Under the pieces are notes generated by a model, which worked only from the letters and a program-made list of their open reading frames with translations, had not been told where the DNA came from and searched no databases. The translations under genes and the position numbers were made by a program. From Nitrososphaerota archaeon (GTDB taxonomy: Archaea; Thermoproteota; Nitrososphaeria; Nitrososphaerales; Gagatemarchaeaceae): a stretch of DNA of 7,895 nucleotides. Shown in pieces: positions 1 through 4,807 of this stretch. Location of the stretch: NCBI GenBank assembly GCA_003135575.1, contig PLCG01000068.1, positions 149,071-156,965 of the forward strand, read 5' to 3'. Positions within the stretch are counted from its first letter, which is position 1; each line of letters starts with the position of its first letter.

Positions 1-622
1 TCACCTTCTTGAGGTCCTTCTTGACGTTGATGAAATCGAATATGTCCGGGTGGTCGACGCGTATTGTGATCATCAGCGCGCCTCTCCTCCCCGCCTGCCC
101 TATCGTGCCAGTCGTCGTCGAGAGGAGCTCCATGAACGAGACGGAGCCCGTGCTGATTATCGCGGAGTTGTTTACCGGAGTGCCGCGCGGCCTCAGCACG
201 GAGATGTCGGTGCCGACCCCTCCGCCGAAGCTGTAGGTCCTCGCCGCCTCCTTGCACCAGTCGAAGATCCCTTCGATTGAGTCCTCTCTTATCTTGAAGA
301 AGTAGCAGTTGAGCAACGTCGACCTCCTTGGCTGACCTGCGCCGCACATGATCCTGCCGCCCGGTACAAACTTGAAATCATCAAGCAACCAGTAGAACTT
401 CTCCGTCCACTCTGCCCTCTTCTCGTCATTGACCTCCACGGACGCCAGCTCGCGAGCGACCCTCTGCCAGAGCTGTTTGGGGACCGTCTCCACCTGCTTC
501 CCTGACTCGTCCCTGAGCGCATACTTCTCGTAGAAGACCCGCGCCCTGAGCTCGTCGCCGCCGAATGCCTCCAGCGTCTCCTTTGGAAGAATTATCTCGG
601 TCTTATGGAGCTGCTGCTCCAT
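1..622 (-). CDS. nrdJ: Class II (adenosylcobalamin-dependent) ribonucleotide reductase, N-terminal part; 3' end outside window
   Basis: Makes deoxyribonucleotides from ribonucleotides by cobalamin-initiated radical chemistry in the cytoplasm. The 207 visible residues match the N-terminal region of class II/class I large subunits: FVPGGRIMCGAG (about 86-95), TLLNCY with the active-site cysteine C106, the glycine-rich SFGGGVGTDIS (131-141), and SFMELLSTTTGTIGQAGRRGA (about 162-182). The B12-dependent class is inferred from resemblance to archaeal NrdJ; the window ends before class-defining C-terminal motifs. No ATP-cone precedes the catalytic region, so an N-terminal activity-control domain is absent. 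There are two adjacent in-frame ATGs (625 and 622). A GGAG lies 2 nt before the first and 5 nt before the second, so 622 is preferred. A TATA box at 663-672 fits a short leader. The upstream neighbour on the same strand is an NrdD-like regulator candidate. The gene continues past base 1. Confidence 0.9.
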   Translation of the reverse strand, partial: MEQQLHKTEIILPKETLEAFGGDELRARVFYEKYALRDESGKQVETVPKQLWQRVARELASVEVNDEKRAEWTEKFYWLLDDFKFVPGGRIMCGAGQPRRSTLLNCYFFKIREDSIEGIFDWCKEAARTYSFGGGVGTDISVLRPRGTPVNNSAIISTGSVSFMELLSTTTGTIGQAGRRGALMITIRVDHPDIFDFINVKKDLKKV

Positions 623-662
623 CATCTCTCCTTCTTTTTTTGTTGATTCAACTTCAGCAGTC

Positions 663-672
663 AAATATTAAG
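663..672 (-). promoter_or_regulatory. TATA box of nrdJ
   Basis: On the minus strand this reads CTTAATATTT. Its centre near 667 predicts transcription starting near 641, about 16-19 nt before the nrdJ ATG, leaving room for the AAGGAGAG Shine-Dalgarno sequence just upstream of the start. The 8-mer GTCAAATA (plus strand, 660-667) overlaps its downstream edge. Confidence 0.6.
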
Positions 673-868
673 CACACCCTGACAACATTTGGCCTTTATC
701 TGCTCTTTGTGGAATAATTATTCACCAATAACGGGTTCTAAAAGTTTTCGTGGACGGGCCCTCAGGACACGCAGATTATTTGCTCAAATTTCGCGCTCAG
801 TCTGCGAAAAACGTAGACGGGTCCGGCTTGAACGGTTCGCAATTCGTAAAGTCGGGAGAGGACTCATC

Positions 869-886
869 TGTCAACTGGAATTGACA
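869..886. repeat. Perfect 6-bp inverted repeat, candidate operator or weak terminator hairpin
   Basis: The plus strand reads TGTCAA, a 6-nt spacer CTGGAA, then TTGACA. It lies 25 nt beyond the stop codon of the regulator and about 200 bp upstream of the nrdJ TATA box. No T-tract follows on the minus strand, so a DNA-binding site is at least as likely as a terminator. Function is inferred. Confidence 0.4.
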
Positions 887-910
887 AGAAGTCAAACGGT
901 TTTGTCAGAG

Positions 911-2998
911 TCACTGGGCCGTCGAATATTGCGCGGTCGCCGTCGATTTGCACTTGTTGCATCTCTCAGTCTTTGCAGGAAGTTTCGACCCGCAGTTGCG
1001 GCAGAATGACACGAGCCTGTCAATCCCGAAGAAATCCAGCTTCGGAGACGCGTTCGCCACAAGGGCGTAGATGCCGCGGAGGTCCAGCGACGTTGCGTCG
1101 AGGTAGACTGAGAAACCCCCTGTCGCAACCTGGCCGACCTTGGTGACGTAGTTCAAGGTGTCGGAGTTGTTGAGGTCCTCCATCGTGAGCTTGGCCGCCT
1201 GCGAATACCCGCGCTTCTCCAGGCTCTGGAGGTTCGCCCTCCCATATCTCTCGGAGTCTAGGGCCGCGAGCCTCGCCGCTCCCTCCTCCTCGATGAGCGC
1301 GATGCCCAGCCGCTCGCCCTTCCCCGACTTCTCCGATGCGGACTGCGCGGCCGTCTGCAGGACCTTCGCTGCGAGGTCGGCCCTCGCGCCCGGCGTCGCC
1401 TCCTTGCTCAAGCCGAAGAGCGCCTCGTCGAGTCCGACCAGGTTCATCACCAGAGGCATCGAGTCGGAGCTCACGTTGTCGGAGCCGAAGCTCAGCGCCG
1501 GGAGGAGCCCCTTGTTCATGACCCTCTCCAGCAGACGCCTCCGCGTGATCAGCGCGTCCGACGCGACCCCCATGAGCATCGCGAGCTTCGCCCTGAAGTA
1601 AGTCTCATCCTGGTTCGACTCGTAGGAGAGCCTTGGCAGGTTGATGCTAAGGTTGTGGAGGACGCTCACGTTGTCGGCCTGGTGGTCCGCTGGTAGGACG
1701 TCCAGGCTAATCCCAAGGGAGCTCCTCTTCTGCCCCGACTGGAAGAATGCGACCTTCCCTCCGTGGAAGATTATCGCCGCCGCGTCCTTCAGGTACGACG
1801 TGTCCTCCGACTTGTTCGGCTTTGCGATGAGCAGGCGCAGCTCGGGCCTCGGGACCTGCTCGACGTGGTCCCTGTATGCGTCGAGCGTCGCCGCGAGCGT
1901 CTTCTCCATCAAGTCCCGCCCGGCGTCGTCCCTCACGTAGAGGTCAAGCTGCAATGTGACCTCCGGCCTCTGCATTGGCTGGAGGACCGACGATATCTGG
2001 TCGAAGAGCTTCGCTAGAGCGTCCGCGACCTCCTTCTTGGTCCGCGACCGCGTGAACTGCGCGAGGTACTGGAGGAAGTTCCTGAAGACTATCTCCTGGT
2101 TCGCCTCCTTCTTGATGAGCGGCGTGATGTTAGCGATGATGTTGATGGCCTCCTCGAGGTTACCGGGGCTGTGGAGCATCGGGACGCCCGGCAGCCTTCC
2201 CTTTGGGTTGAAGCCCGACGCGCGGACCGACAGCAGGTCGAGGAATATCGTGTCGGGTATGAGCGCCCAAGTCCCCGCATCGGAGATGTGGATGTCCCCG
2301 TTGAGGTGCGCGTCCGAGACGTCCCTCGGGAGCTGCTCCAACAAGAGATACTCTGAGAAGACCGACTTGCCCGTCTGGTGGAGCAAGGACTCCGCGTCGC
2401 TCCCGTCCCCTCCCGCCTTTGCGAGCAATTGGGTGACGTCGAATACCGGGAGGCCGAGCCGCGTGAGCTTGTGCCTGTACTCCTCGAGGTTCTGCTCGAT
2501 GAGGAGAGAGTTGACCATCTCCCTGATGAGCGGCGCGGTCAGGTACTGGGTCTGGAACTTGTAGAGGCGCGACTCGGTCTCGCTTGTGATTTTCTGCGCT
2601 AGCTCGACGGGCATCCCCGCCTCCTTGACGAGCGACTGGAGGATCTTGTCCGCGTTGAACTCTTCCATCGCCTGACGCGTCGTCCTGACGTAGAGCTTCC
2701 CGCTCTCGATGAGCGACTGCTCCTCTATCTGCCGCGTGAGGTTGAGCACGAGCCTACCGAGGTTCGTGACCGTGTACTTCCTCTCCTGCCTGTTGAGCTG
2801 GATGAGGAGCTGTCGCACGAGCTTCCTCAGATGGTAGGCGAACTTGCCGGACTCCTTCTTCGACTTGAACCCGGCAAGCGATTTCAGCGCACTGTAGGTT
2901 AGCGGTCCTTTCACGTTGAGGATCTTCAGGATCTCCAGCCTCTGTGGAGAGGCGATCACGCTGTAAATTGTTCTGACTCGGCGAGGAGCGGCTTGCAT
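911..2998 (-). CDS. Winged-helix / ATP-cone / NrdD-like pseudoenzyme, candidate nucleotide-sensing regulator
   Basis: Numbered from the longer possible start at 3040 (709 residues): an ArsR-like winged helix (about 22-100, with SPQRLEILKIL), an ATP-cone (about 115-198, KLYVRTTRQAMEEFNADKI to the EEYRHKLTRLG end), a body resembling anaerobic ribonucleotide reductase (about 240-675: NGDIHISD, NLSINLPRLSYESN, MNLVGLDEAL, GGFSVYLDA), and a zinc site C680, C683, C694, C697. Real NrdD enzymes carry active-site cysteines and a glycyl-radical motif after the zinc site. Here no cysteine occurs between residue 12 and C680, and the protein stops 12 residues after C697 with no radical glycine, so it should be catalytically dead. 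The start at 2998 (M15) is preferred because a TATA box at 3024-3031 would put transcription almost on that ATG; 3040 remains possible. A role as a dNTP/ATP-responsive regulator of adjacent nrdJ is inferred. Confidence 0.85.
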   Translation of the reverse strand: MQAAPRRVRTIYSVIASPQRLEILKILNVKGPLTYSALKSLAGFKSKKESGKFAYHLRKLVRQLLIQLNRQERKYTVTNLGRLVLNLTRQIEEQSLIESGKLYVRTTRQAMEEFNADKILQSLVKEAGMPVELAQKITSETESRLYKFQTQYLTAPLIREMVNSLLIEQNLEEYRHKLTRLGLPVFDVTQLLAKAGGDGSDAESLLHQTGKSVFSEYLLLEQLPRDVSDAHLNGDIHISDAGTWALIPDTIFLDLLSVRASGFNPKGRLPGVPMLHSPGNLEEAINIIANITPLIKKEANQEIVFRNFLQYLAQFTRSRTKKEVADALAKLFDQISSVLQPMQRPEVTLQLDLYVRDDAGRDLMEKTLAATLDAYRDHVEQVPRPELRLLIAKPNKSEDTSYLKDAAAIIFHGGKVAFFQSGQKRSSLGISLDVLPADHQADNVSVLHNLSINLPRLSYESNQDETYFRAKLAMLMGVASDALITRRRLLERVMNKGLLPALSFGSDNVSSDSMPLVMNLVGLDEALFGLSKEATPGARADLAAKVLQTAAQSASEKSGKGERLGIALIEEEGAARLAALDSERYGRANLQSLEKRGYSQAAKLTMEDLNNSDTLNYVTKVGQVATGGFSVYLDATSLDLRGIYALVANASPKLDFFGIDRLVSFCRNCGSKLPAKTERCNKCKSTATAQYSTAQ

Positions 2999-3023
2999 GC
3001 CTACGCACGCTTCGAGGTCGAAA

Positions 3024-3031
3024 CTATTTAA
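3024..3031 (-). promoter_or_regulatory. TATA box for the NrdD-like regulator
   Basis: On the minus strand it reads TTAAATAG. Its centre at 3027-3028 predicts transcription starting near 3000, just before the ATG at 2998, giving a leaderless or nearly leaderless mRNA. If correct, the longer ORF start at 3040 lies upstream of the transcript. A second AT-rich stretch (3049-3060, TTTTATTTGAC on the minus strand) is an alternative. Confidence 0.5.
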
Positions 3032-3040
3032 TGATGACAT

Positions 3041-3133
3041 CCCTCAAAGTCAAATAAAATCCACTGCGCATGAGGGGATTTCCGACCAAATTGTGGGCGG
3101 GAACGAGGTGTAAATTTCGCTCTTTTTTGCAGG
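3041..3133. other. Intergenic region upstream of the NrdD-like regulator
   Basis: No gene is seen. It contains GTCAAATA at 3049-3056 (plus strand), identical to the 8-mer at the nrdJ TATA box, and a run of six T on the plus strand at 3123-3128, which is A-rich on the coding strand and so not a terminator for the minus-strand genes. Confidence 0.4.
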
Positions 3134-3307
3134 TCACGCGCTGAAGTTCTTCCTCAGCTCTCCAAAGTCCCGCAGTCTCTCAACTAGCTCCCAGAACTCC
3201 TCGTAGCTTGTGCCTCTCCGATAGACTTCTAGAAGCTCTGTCGCTAGGTCACTTTCGATTTCCGTGAGCTCTGCTTGCAGAGCGCTTCTTTCTCTTCGAC
3301 TTACCAA
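3134..3307 (-). CDS. Small helical protein, or 3' half of a frameshifted gene
   Basis: A 57-residue ORF with a possible TTG start. The sequence is protein-like, charged and probably helical: RSALQAELTEIESDLATELL followed by YRRGTSYEEFWELVERLRDF and GELRKNFSA. I do not recognise a family. A stop codon immediately precedes the TTG, and the ORF overlaps the 3249-3389 ORF by 59 nt in another frame. A one-base shift near 3290-3310 would join the two into a protein of about 80-85 residues. That makes a single gene with a frameshift (mutation, assembly error or recoding) at least as likely as two overlapping genes. No independent ribosome binding site is clear. Confidence 0.5.
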   Translation of the reverse strand: MVSRRERSALQAELTEIESDLATELLEVYRRGTSYEEFWELVERLRDFGELRKNFSA

Positions 3308-3389
3308 TTATCGCTTCTACCGCTTTCTTCGCGAGCTTCCGTCTCTCCGATTCGGGAAGGTTGGAGATCTTTTCATCTTCGCTCAGCAC
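3249..3389 (-). CDS. Small charged protein, or 5' half of a frameshifted gene
   Basis: A 46-residue ORF with a GTG start: VLSEDEKISNLPESERRKL, then AKKAVEAIIGKSKRKK. The tail after the lysine-rich stretch (RSASRAHGNRK) looks like out-of-frame translation, whereas the other frame at that point gives a well-formed acidic helix. A clear TATA box (TTAAATA on the minus strand, 3429-3435) sits about 43 bp upstream, and AAGGG lies 9 nt before the GTG, so transcription and translation from here are plausible. Function unknown. The pair with 3134-3307 should be judged together. Confidence 0.45.
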   Translation of the reverse strand: MLSEDEKISNLPESERRKLAKKAVEAIIGKSKRKKRSASRAHGNRK

Positions 3390-3426
3390 TTGGATTTCCC
3401 TTGCTATCGATTTCTATTGCACCCAG

Positions 3427-3436
3427 ATATTTAAGC
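3427..3436 (-). promoter_or_regulatory. TATA box for the small split gene
   Basis: The minus strand reads CTTAAATATC, a near-ideal archaeal TATA box, between the 3' end of tRNA-Pro (3464) and the GTG at 3389. It predicts transcription starting near 3405, with a leader of about 15 nt containing AAGGG. Confidence 0.6.
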
Positions 3437-3510
3437 GGCTCTTGACTCTGGAAGGGAGTGATTTGGTGGGGTCGCCCGGATTTGAACCGGGGGTCTCAAG
3501 CGCCCAAGGC

Positions 3511-3526
3511 GACTTCTCCTTGTGAT
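3511..3526 (-). other. 16-nt tRNA-Pro intron at position 29/30
   Basis: On the minus strand the sites form a bulge-helix-bulge: outer pairs AGG/CCT, 3-nt bulge AAA cut after the second A, central 4-bp helix CTTC/GAAG, 3-nt bulge TCG cut after C, then pairs TC/GA closing a loop ACAAG. Excision joins CAA to GC and makes the anticodon stem CAAGC/GCTTG perfect. Archaeal splicing endonuclease is the expected enzyme. Confidence 0.75.
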
Positions 3527-3546
3527 TTGAAGCCTAGACCAGACTC

Positions 3547-3574
3547 GCCCTGCAGCCCAGAAGGCCACAGCCTA
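3547..3574 (-). other. About 28-nt probable intron in the D-arm of tRNA-Pro
   Basis: The insertion splits the 5' strand of the D-stem. Its limits are uncertain by up to 3 nt because GGC occurs at both edges (3577-3575 and 3549-3547). Inside is a strong hairpin CTGTGGCC-TTCTG-GGCTGCAG (3570-3550, including two G-U pairs). I could not draw a clean 3-4-3 bulge-helix-bulge here, so a relaxed motif or different cut sites are possible. Confidence 0.5.
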
Positions 3575-3617
3575 GCCGACGACCCCTATGCCTCCGCTCT
3601 CCACCCCAATCGATAGT

Positions 3618-3633
3618 TATGCGTTCCTCTTCG
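3618..3633. repeat. 16-bp direct repeat, copy 1
   Basis: TATGCGTTCCTCTTCG on the plus strand, identical to 4014-4029. This copy lies just upstream of tRNA-Pro. On the minus strand it can read KRNA followed by a stop, like the C-terminus of the DNA glycosylase where copy 2 sits. Confidence 0.75.
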
Positions 3634-3676
3634 CGGGTTCTGTCTTGTTTTAGTTTGGTGATTCTCTACAACTTTG

Positions 3677-3964
3677 CTAATAGATGCAGAGAAGAAGAGC
3701 TCCATTATCCGTAATGGAGCAGCCCTTCTGCAAGATTTCAAAATGGCCAGCCCAACCTCCGCCAATTCCAAATAGCAGGTATGTCAGGGATCCAAATCCA
3801 GGCACGTTCGCCACACCGTCGCCAATGCTACAGAGTCCGACCGTTTTGGGAGGGCAGATGGCTGAGTGATTCTCGATGATGTTGATTGGGGCTAGAGGAG
3901 CAAGAATGGATAGTGAGAGAGCAATCCCAAGGACCAGGACTGCGGCAATCGCCCTTCGTTTCAT
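3677..3964 (-). CDS. Small secreted or membrane protein, unknown function
   Basis: A 95-residue ORF with an ATG start. The N-terminus MKRR followed by AIAAVLVLGIALSLSILAPL (about 5-24) looks like a signal peptide or membrane anchor. The remainder contains four cysteines in two spaced pairs, a glycine-rich hydrophobic segment (FGSLTYLLFGIGGGWAG) and a hydrophobic C-terminus ending LLLCIY. I do not recognise a family. AGGAGGT occurs about 18 nt before the ATG, further than usual. The start is 48 nt after the glycosylase stop codon, so co-transcription is possible. The gene sits exactly between two 16-bp direct repeats, raising the possibility that it was inserted at the 3' end of the glycosylase gene. 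Confidence 0.55.
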   Translation of the reverse strand: MKRRAIAAVLVLGIALSLSILAPLAPINIIENHSAICPPKTVGLCSIGDGVANVPGFGSLTYLLFGIGGGWAGHFEILQKGCSITDNGALLLCIY

Positions 3965-4012
3965 CTGCCGGTTAGTTTTCGGACCTCCTAATACGCGCTG
4001 TGAACGATGCGT

Positions 4013-4594
4013 CTATGCGTTCCTCTTCGAGACGAAGGGGTTGCCTTCGACGAAGTAGCGCCATTCGTGCTCCCGCCCCTTGCTGATGCCAATCCTCGCC
4101 GAGGCCTTGATTCGGACGCCCTCCTCTCTGCCCAAGACGTAGATTCTCTTTGACTTGATTAGGTCCTCGCCGTTGAATGCCCCGTCAATTGCGAGCGCAT
4201 TGGTGAGCTTCCCCGGTCCGTTGGTGAGCCTGCCCACCTTCGATACTTGCCGGTTCTCCACCATCTGCTCGATCCCTTCGACCGGCTCTAGCGACCTAAC
4301 TAGGACCGCGCCGGGCTGGCCCTCTTTCTCAGTGGTGAAGTTCAGGCACCAGTGGTTGCCGTACGAGAAGAAGACGTAGACATGACCAGCTTCCCCGAAC
4401 ATGATGGCGCTCCTCTTCGTGGCTCCGCGAAAAGAGTGGCTGGCCGGATCGTCGCTCCCGCGGTAGGCCTCCACTTCCACGATTCTCCCTGAAAGAGTCT
4501 TGCCGCCGATTCTCCTGACAAGCAAGCATCCAAGGAGGTCTTGCGCCACGTCTGGCGTAAATCGGGAGAAGAAAGAGCGACTGAGCCGTGACAA
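4013..4594 (-). CDS. mpg: 3-methyladenine (methylpurine) DNA glycosylase, AAG/MPG family
   Basis: Base-excision repair enzyme that removes alkylated purines such as 3-methyladenine from DNA. The 193-residue length fits the single-domain family. Visible hallmarks in order: SRSFFSRFTPDVAQDLLGCL near the N-terminus, IVEVEAYRGSDDPASHSFRG with the catalytic glutamate inside VEAY (about residues 38-44), GHVYVFFSYGNHWCLNF (about 69-85) corresponding to the substrate-pocket strand, GPGKLTNALAI, and ARIGIS with a final WRYFVEGNPFVS. The start is a TTG 7 codons before the conserved SFF. The frame stays open upstream into the tRNA, but no ATG or GTG gives a better start. The gene begins 34 nt after the encoded CCA of tRNA-Trp, following a run of six T. 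Its last codons lie inside one copy of a 16-bp direct repeat. Confidence 0.9.
   Translation of the reverse strand: MSRLSRSFFSRFTPDVAQDLLGCLLVRRIGGKTLSGRIVEVEAYRGSDDPASHSFRGATKRSAIMFGEAGHVYVFFSYGNHWCLNFTTEKEGQPGAVLVRSLEPVEGIEQMVENRQVSKVGRLTNGPGKLTNALAIDGAFNGEDLIKSKRIYVLGREEGVRIKASARIGISKGREHEWRYFVEGNPFVSKRNA
4014..4029. repeat. 16-bp direct repeat, copy 2
   Basis: TATGCGTTCCTCTTCG on the plus strand, identical to 3618-3633 and 396 bp away. This copy forms the last codons (SKRNA) of the glycosylase gene, overlapping its stop codon. Confidence 0.75.
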
Positions 4595-4619
4595 GGCTAG
4601 ACCTAGTCCAGCCCTGATG

Positions 4620-4625
4620 AAAAAA
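4620..4625 (-). terminator. T6 tract after tRNA-Trp
   Basis: Minus-strand sequence shortly after the encoded CCA reads CCATCTTTTTTCATC. A T-run just past an archaeal tRNA is a typical termination signal and separates the tRNA from the glycosylase gene. Confidence 0.5.
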
Positions 4626-4627
4626 GA

Positions 4628-4767
4628 TGGTGGGGACGGTGAGACTTGAACTCACGATCCACAGGTATCGCCGCTCCGATGGGAAATCATCCACGCAAGC
4701 GTGTCATCAAACCTTTTGTCGTTTGACCACTGGAGCCTGTTGCCATGCCTGTCTAGGCTACGTCCCC
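4628..4767 (-). tRNA. tRNA-Trp(CCA) with a 63-nt intron at position 37/38; CCA encoded
   Basis: Acceptor GGGGACG (4767-4761) pairs with CGTCCCC (4638-4632), discriminator A at 4631 and CCA at 4630-4628. The D-arm GCC-TAGACAGGCAT-GGC, anticodon stem ACAGG/CCTGT, anticodon CCA at 4733-4731, variable loop GGATC and T-arm GTGAG-TTCAAGT-CTCAC are all canonical. The intron is 4667-4729, directly after G37, as is common for archaeal tRNA-Trp. A bulge-helix-bulge can be drawn with CTCC (32-35) against GGCG in the intron, with one T-C mismatch. Spliced length is 74 nt without CCA. Confidence 0.93.
4667..4729 (-). other. tRNA-Trp intron
   Basis: 63 nt on the minus strand. It folds into two clear hairpins: TCAAAC/GTTTGA around an 8-nt loop, and CACG-CTTG-CGTG. 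Two GATGA strings are present, but no CTGA D-box was found, so it does not look like the C/D-box guide RNA carried by tRNA-Trp introns in some Euryarchaeota. Confidence 0.8.
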
Positions 4768-4794
4768 CCATCAAGACGGCCGAACCAGAGCGGG

Positions 4795-4804
4795 GATTAA
4801 AAGC
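4795..4804 (-). promoter_or_regulatory. TATA box of tRNA-Trp
   Basis: Minus strand GCTTTTAATC, about 30 bp upstream of the mature tRNA 5' end. It overlaps the region just after the stop codon of the zinc-ribbon ORF. Confidence 0.5.
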
Positions 4805-4807
4805 TCA

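Larger units (their letters stand above)
626..910. promoter_or_regulatory. Intergenic regulatory region between the NrdD-like regulator and nrdJ
   Basis: This 285-nt stretch holds no convincing gene; the plus-strand ORF starting at 689 runs antisense into the regulator's 3' end and has no family features. It carries the nrdJ promoter, a perfect 12-bp palindrome GAATAATTATTC (712-723), a dyad TGTCAA-CTGGAA-TTGACA (869-886), and GTCAA/TTGAC pentamers at 660, 870, 881 and 891. No T-rich terminator is obvious after the regulator's stop codon, so partial readthrough into nrdJ is possible. Confidence 0.55.
3464..3586 (-). tRNA. tRNA-Pro(UGG) with two non-canonical insertions; CCA encoded
   Basis: Acceptor arms GGGGTCG (3586-3580) and CGACCCC (3474-3468) pair perfectly, with A73 at 3467, CCA at 3466-3464 and a T-arm CCCGG-TTCAAAT-CCGGG (3491-3475). 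Unspliced, the gene is 120 nt before CCA, far too long for a class I tRNA. Removing 16 nt (3511-3526, between positions 29 and 30) gives a perfect anticodon arm CAAGC-CTTGGGC-GCTTG with anticodon TGG at 3506-3504. Removing about 28 nt (roughly 3547-3574) from the 5' side of the D-arm gives a canonical D-loop AGTCTGGTCTA. The result is a normal 76-nt tRNA. Proline is also consistent with the G1-C72, G2-C71 acceptor and A73. The downstream intron has a textbook bulge-helix-bulge; the upstream one does not have a clear one by eye. Confidence 0.8.

Noticed and set aside
689..1009. Plus-strand ORF across the nrdJ upstream region
   Set aside because: Arg-rich with no family features; it covers promoter elements and the antisense of the regulator's zinc-site codons.
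1956..2564. 202-codon plus-strand ORF opposite the NrdD-like gene
   Set aside because: It is antisense to a well-supported coding region; the sequence is Ser/Arg/Leu-rich without domains, as expected for a shadow frame in GC-rich DNA. Other plus-strand ORFs opposite genes (for example 1158-1601, 5603-6040, 6138-6557) fail for the same reason.
911..3040. Annotating the NrdD-like protein as an active anaerobic ribonucleotide reductase
   Set aside because: It lacks active-site cysteines and a glycyl-radical motif, and no NrdG-type activase is visible in the window.
3481..3586. Reading the split tRNA as tRNA-Leu(CAA) or tRNA-Thr(GGT)
   Set aside because: Leu would need a class II variable arm and leaves a mismatched anticodon stem; Thr would put C at position 37 and a T-T mismatch in the splice helix. 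Only the Pro(UGG) solution gives perfect acceptor, anticodon and T stems, an acceptable D-stem and normal length.
3586..3771. Minus-strand ORF of 61 codons overlapping the small exported protein and the tRNA-Pro upstream region
   Set aside because: It lies in a different frame from the better-supported ORF, has no signal sequence or domain, and ends against the tRNA.
4667..4729. Possible C/D-box guide RNA in the tRNA-Trp intron, from two GATGA strings
   Set aside because: No CTGA D-box is present, and the GATGA strings lie next to hairpin stems that explain the local sequence.
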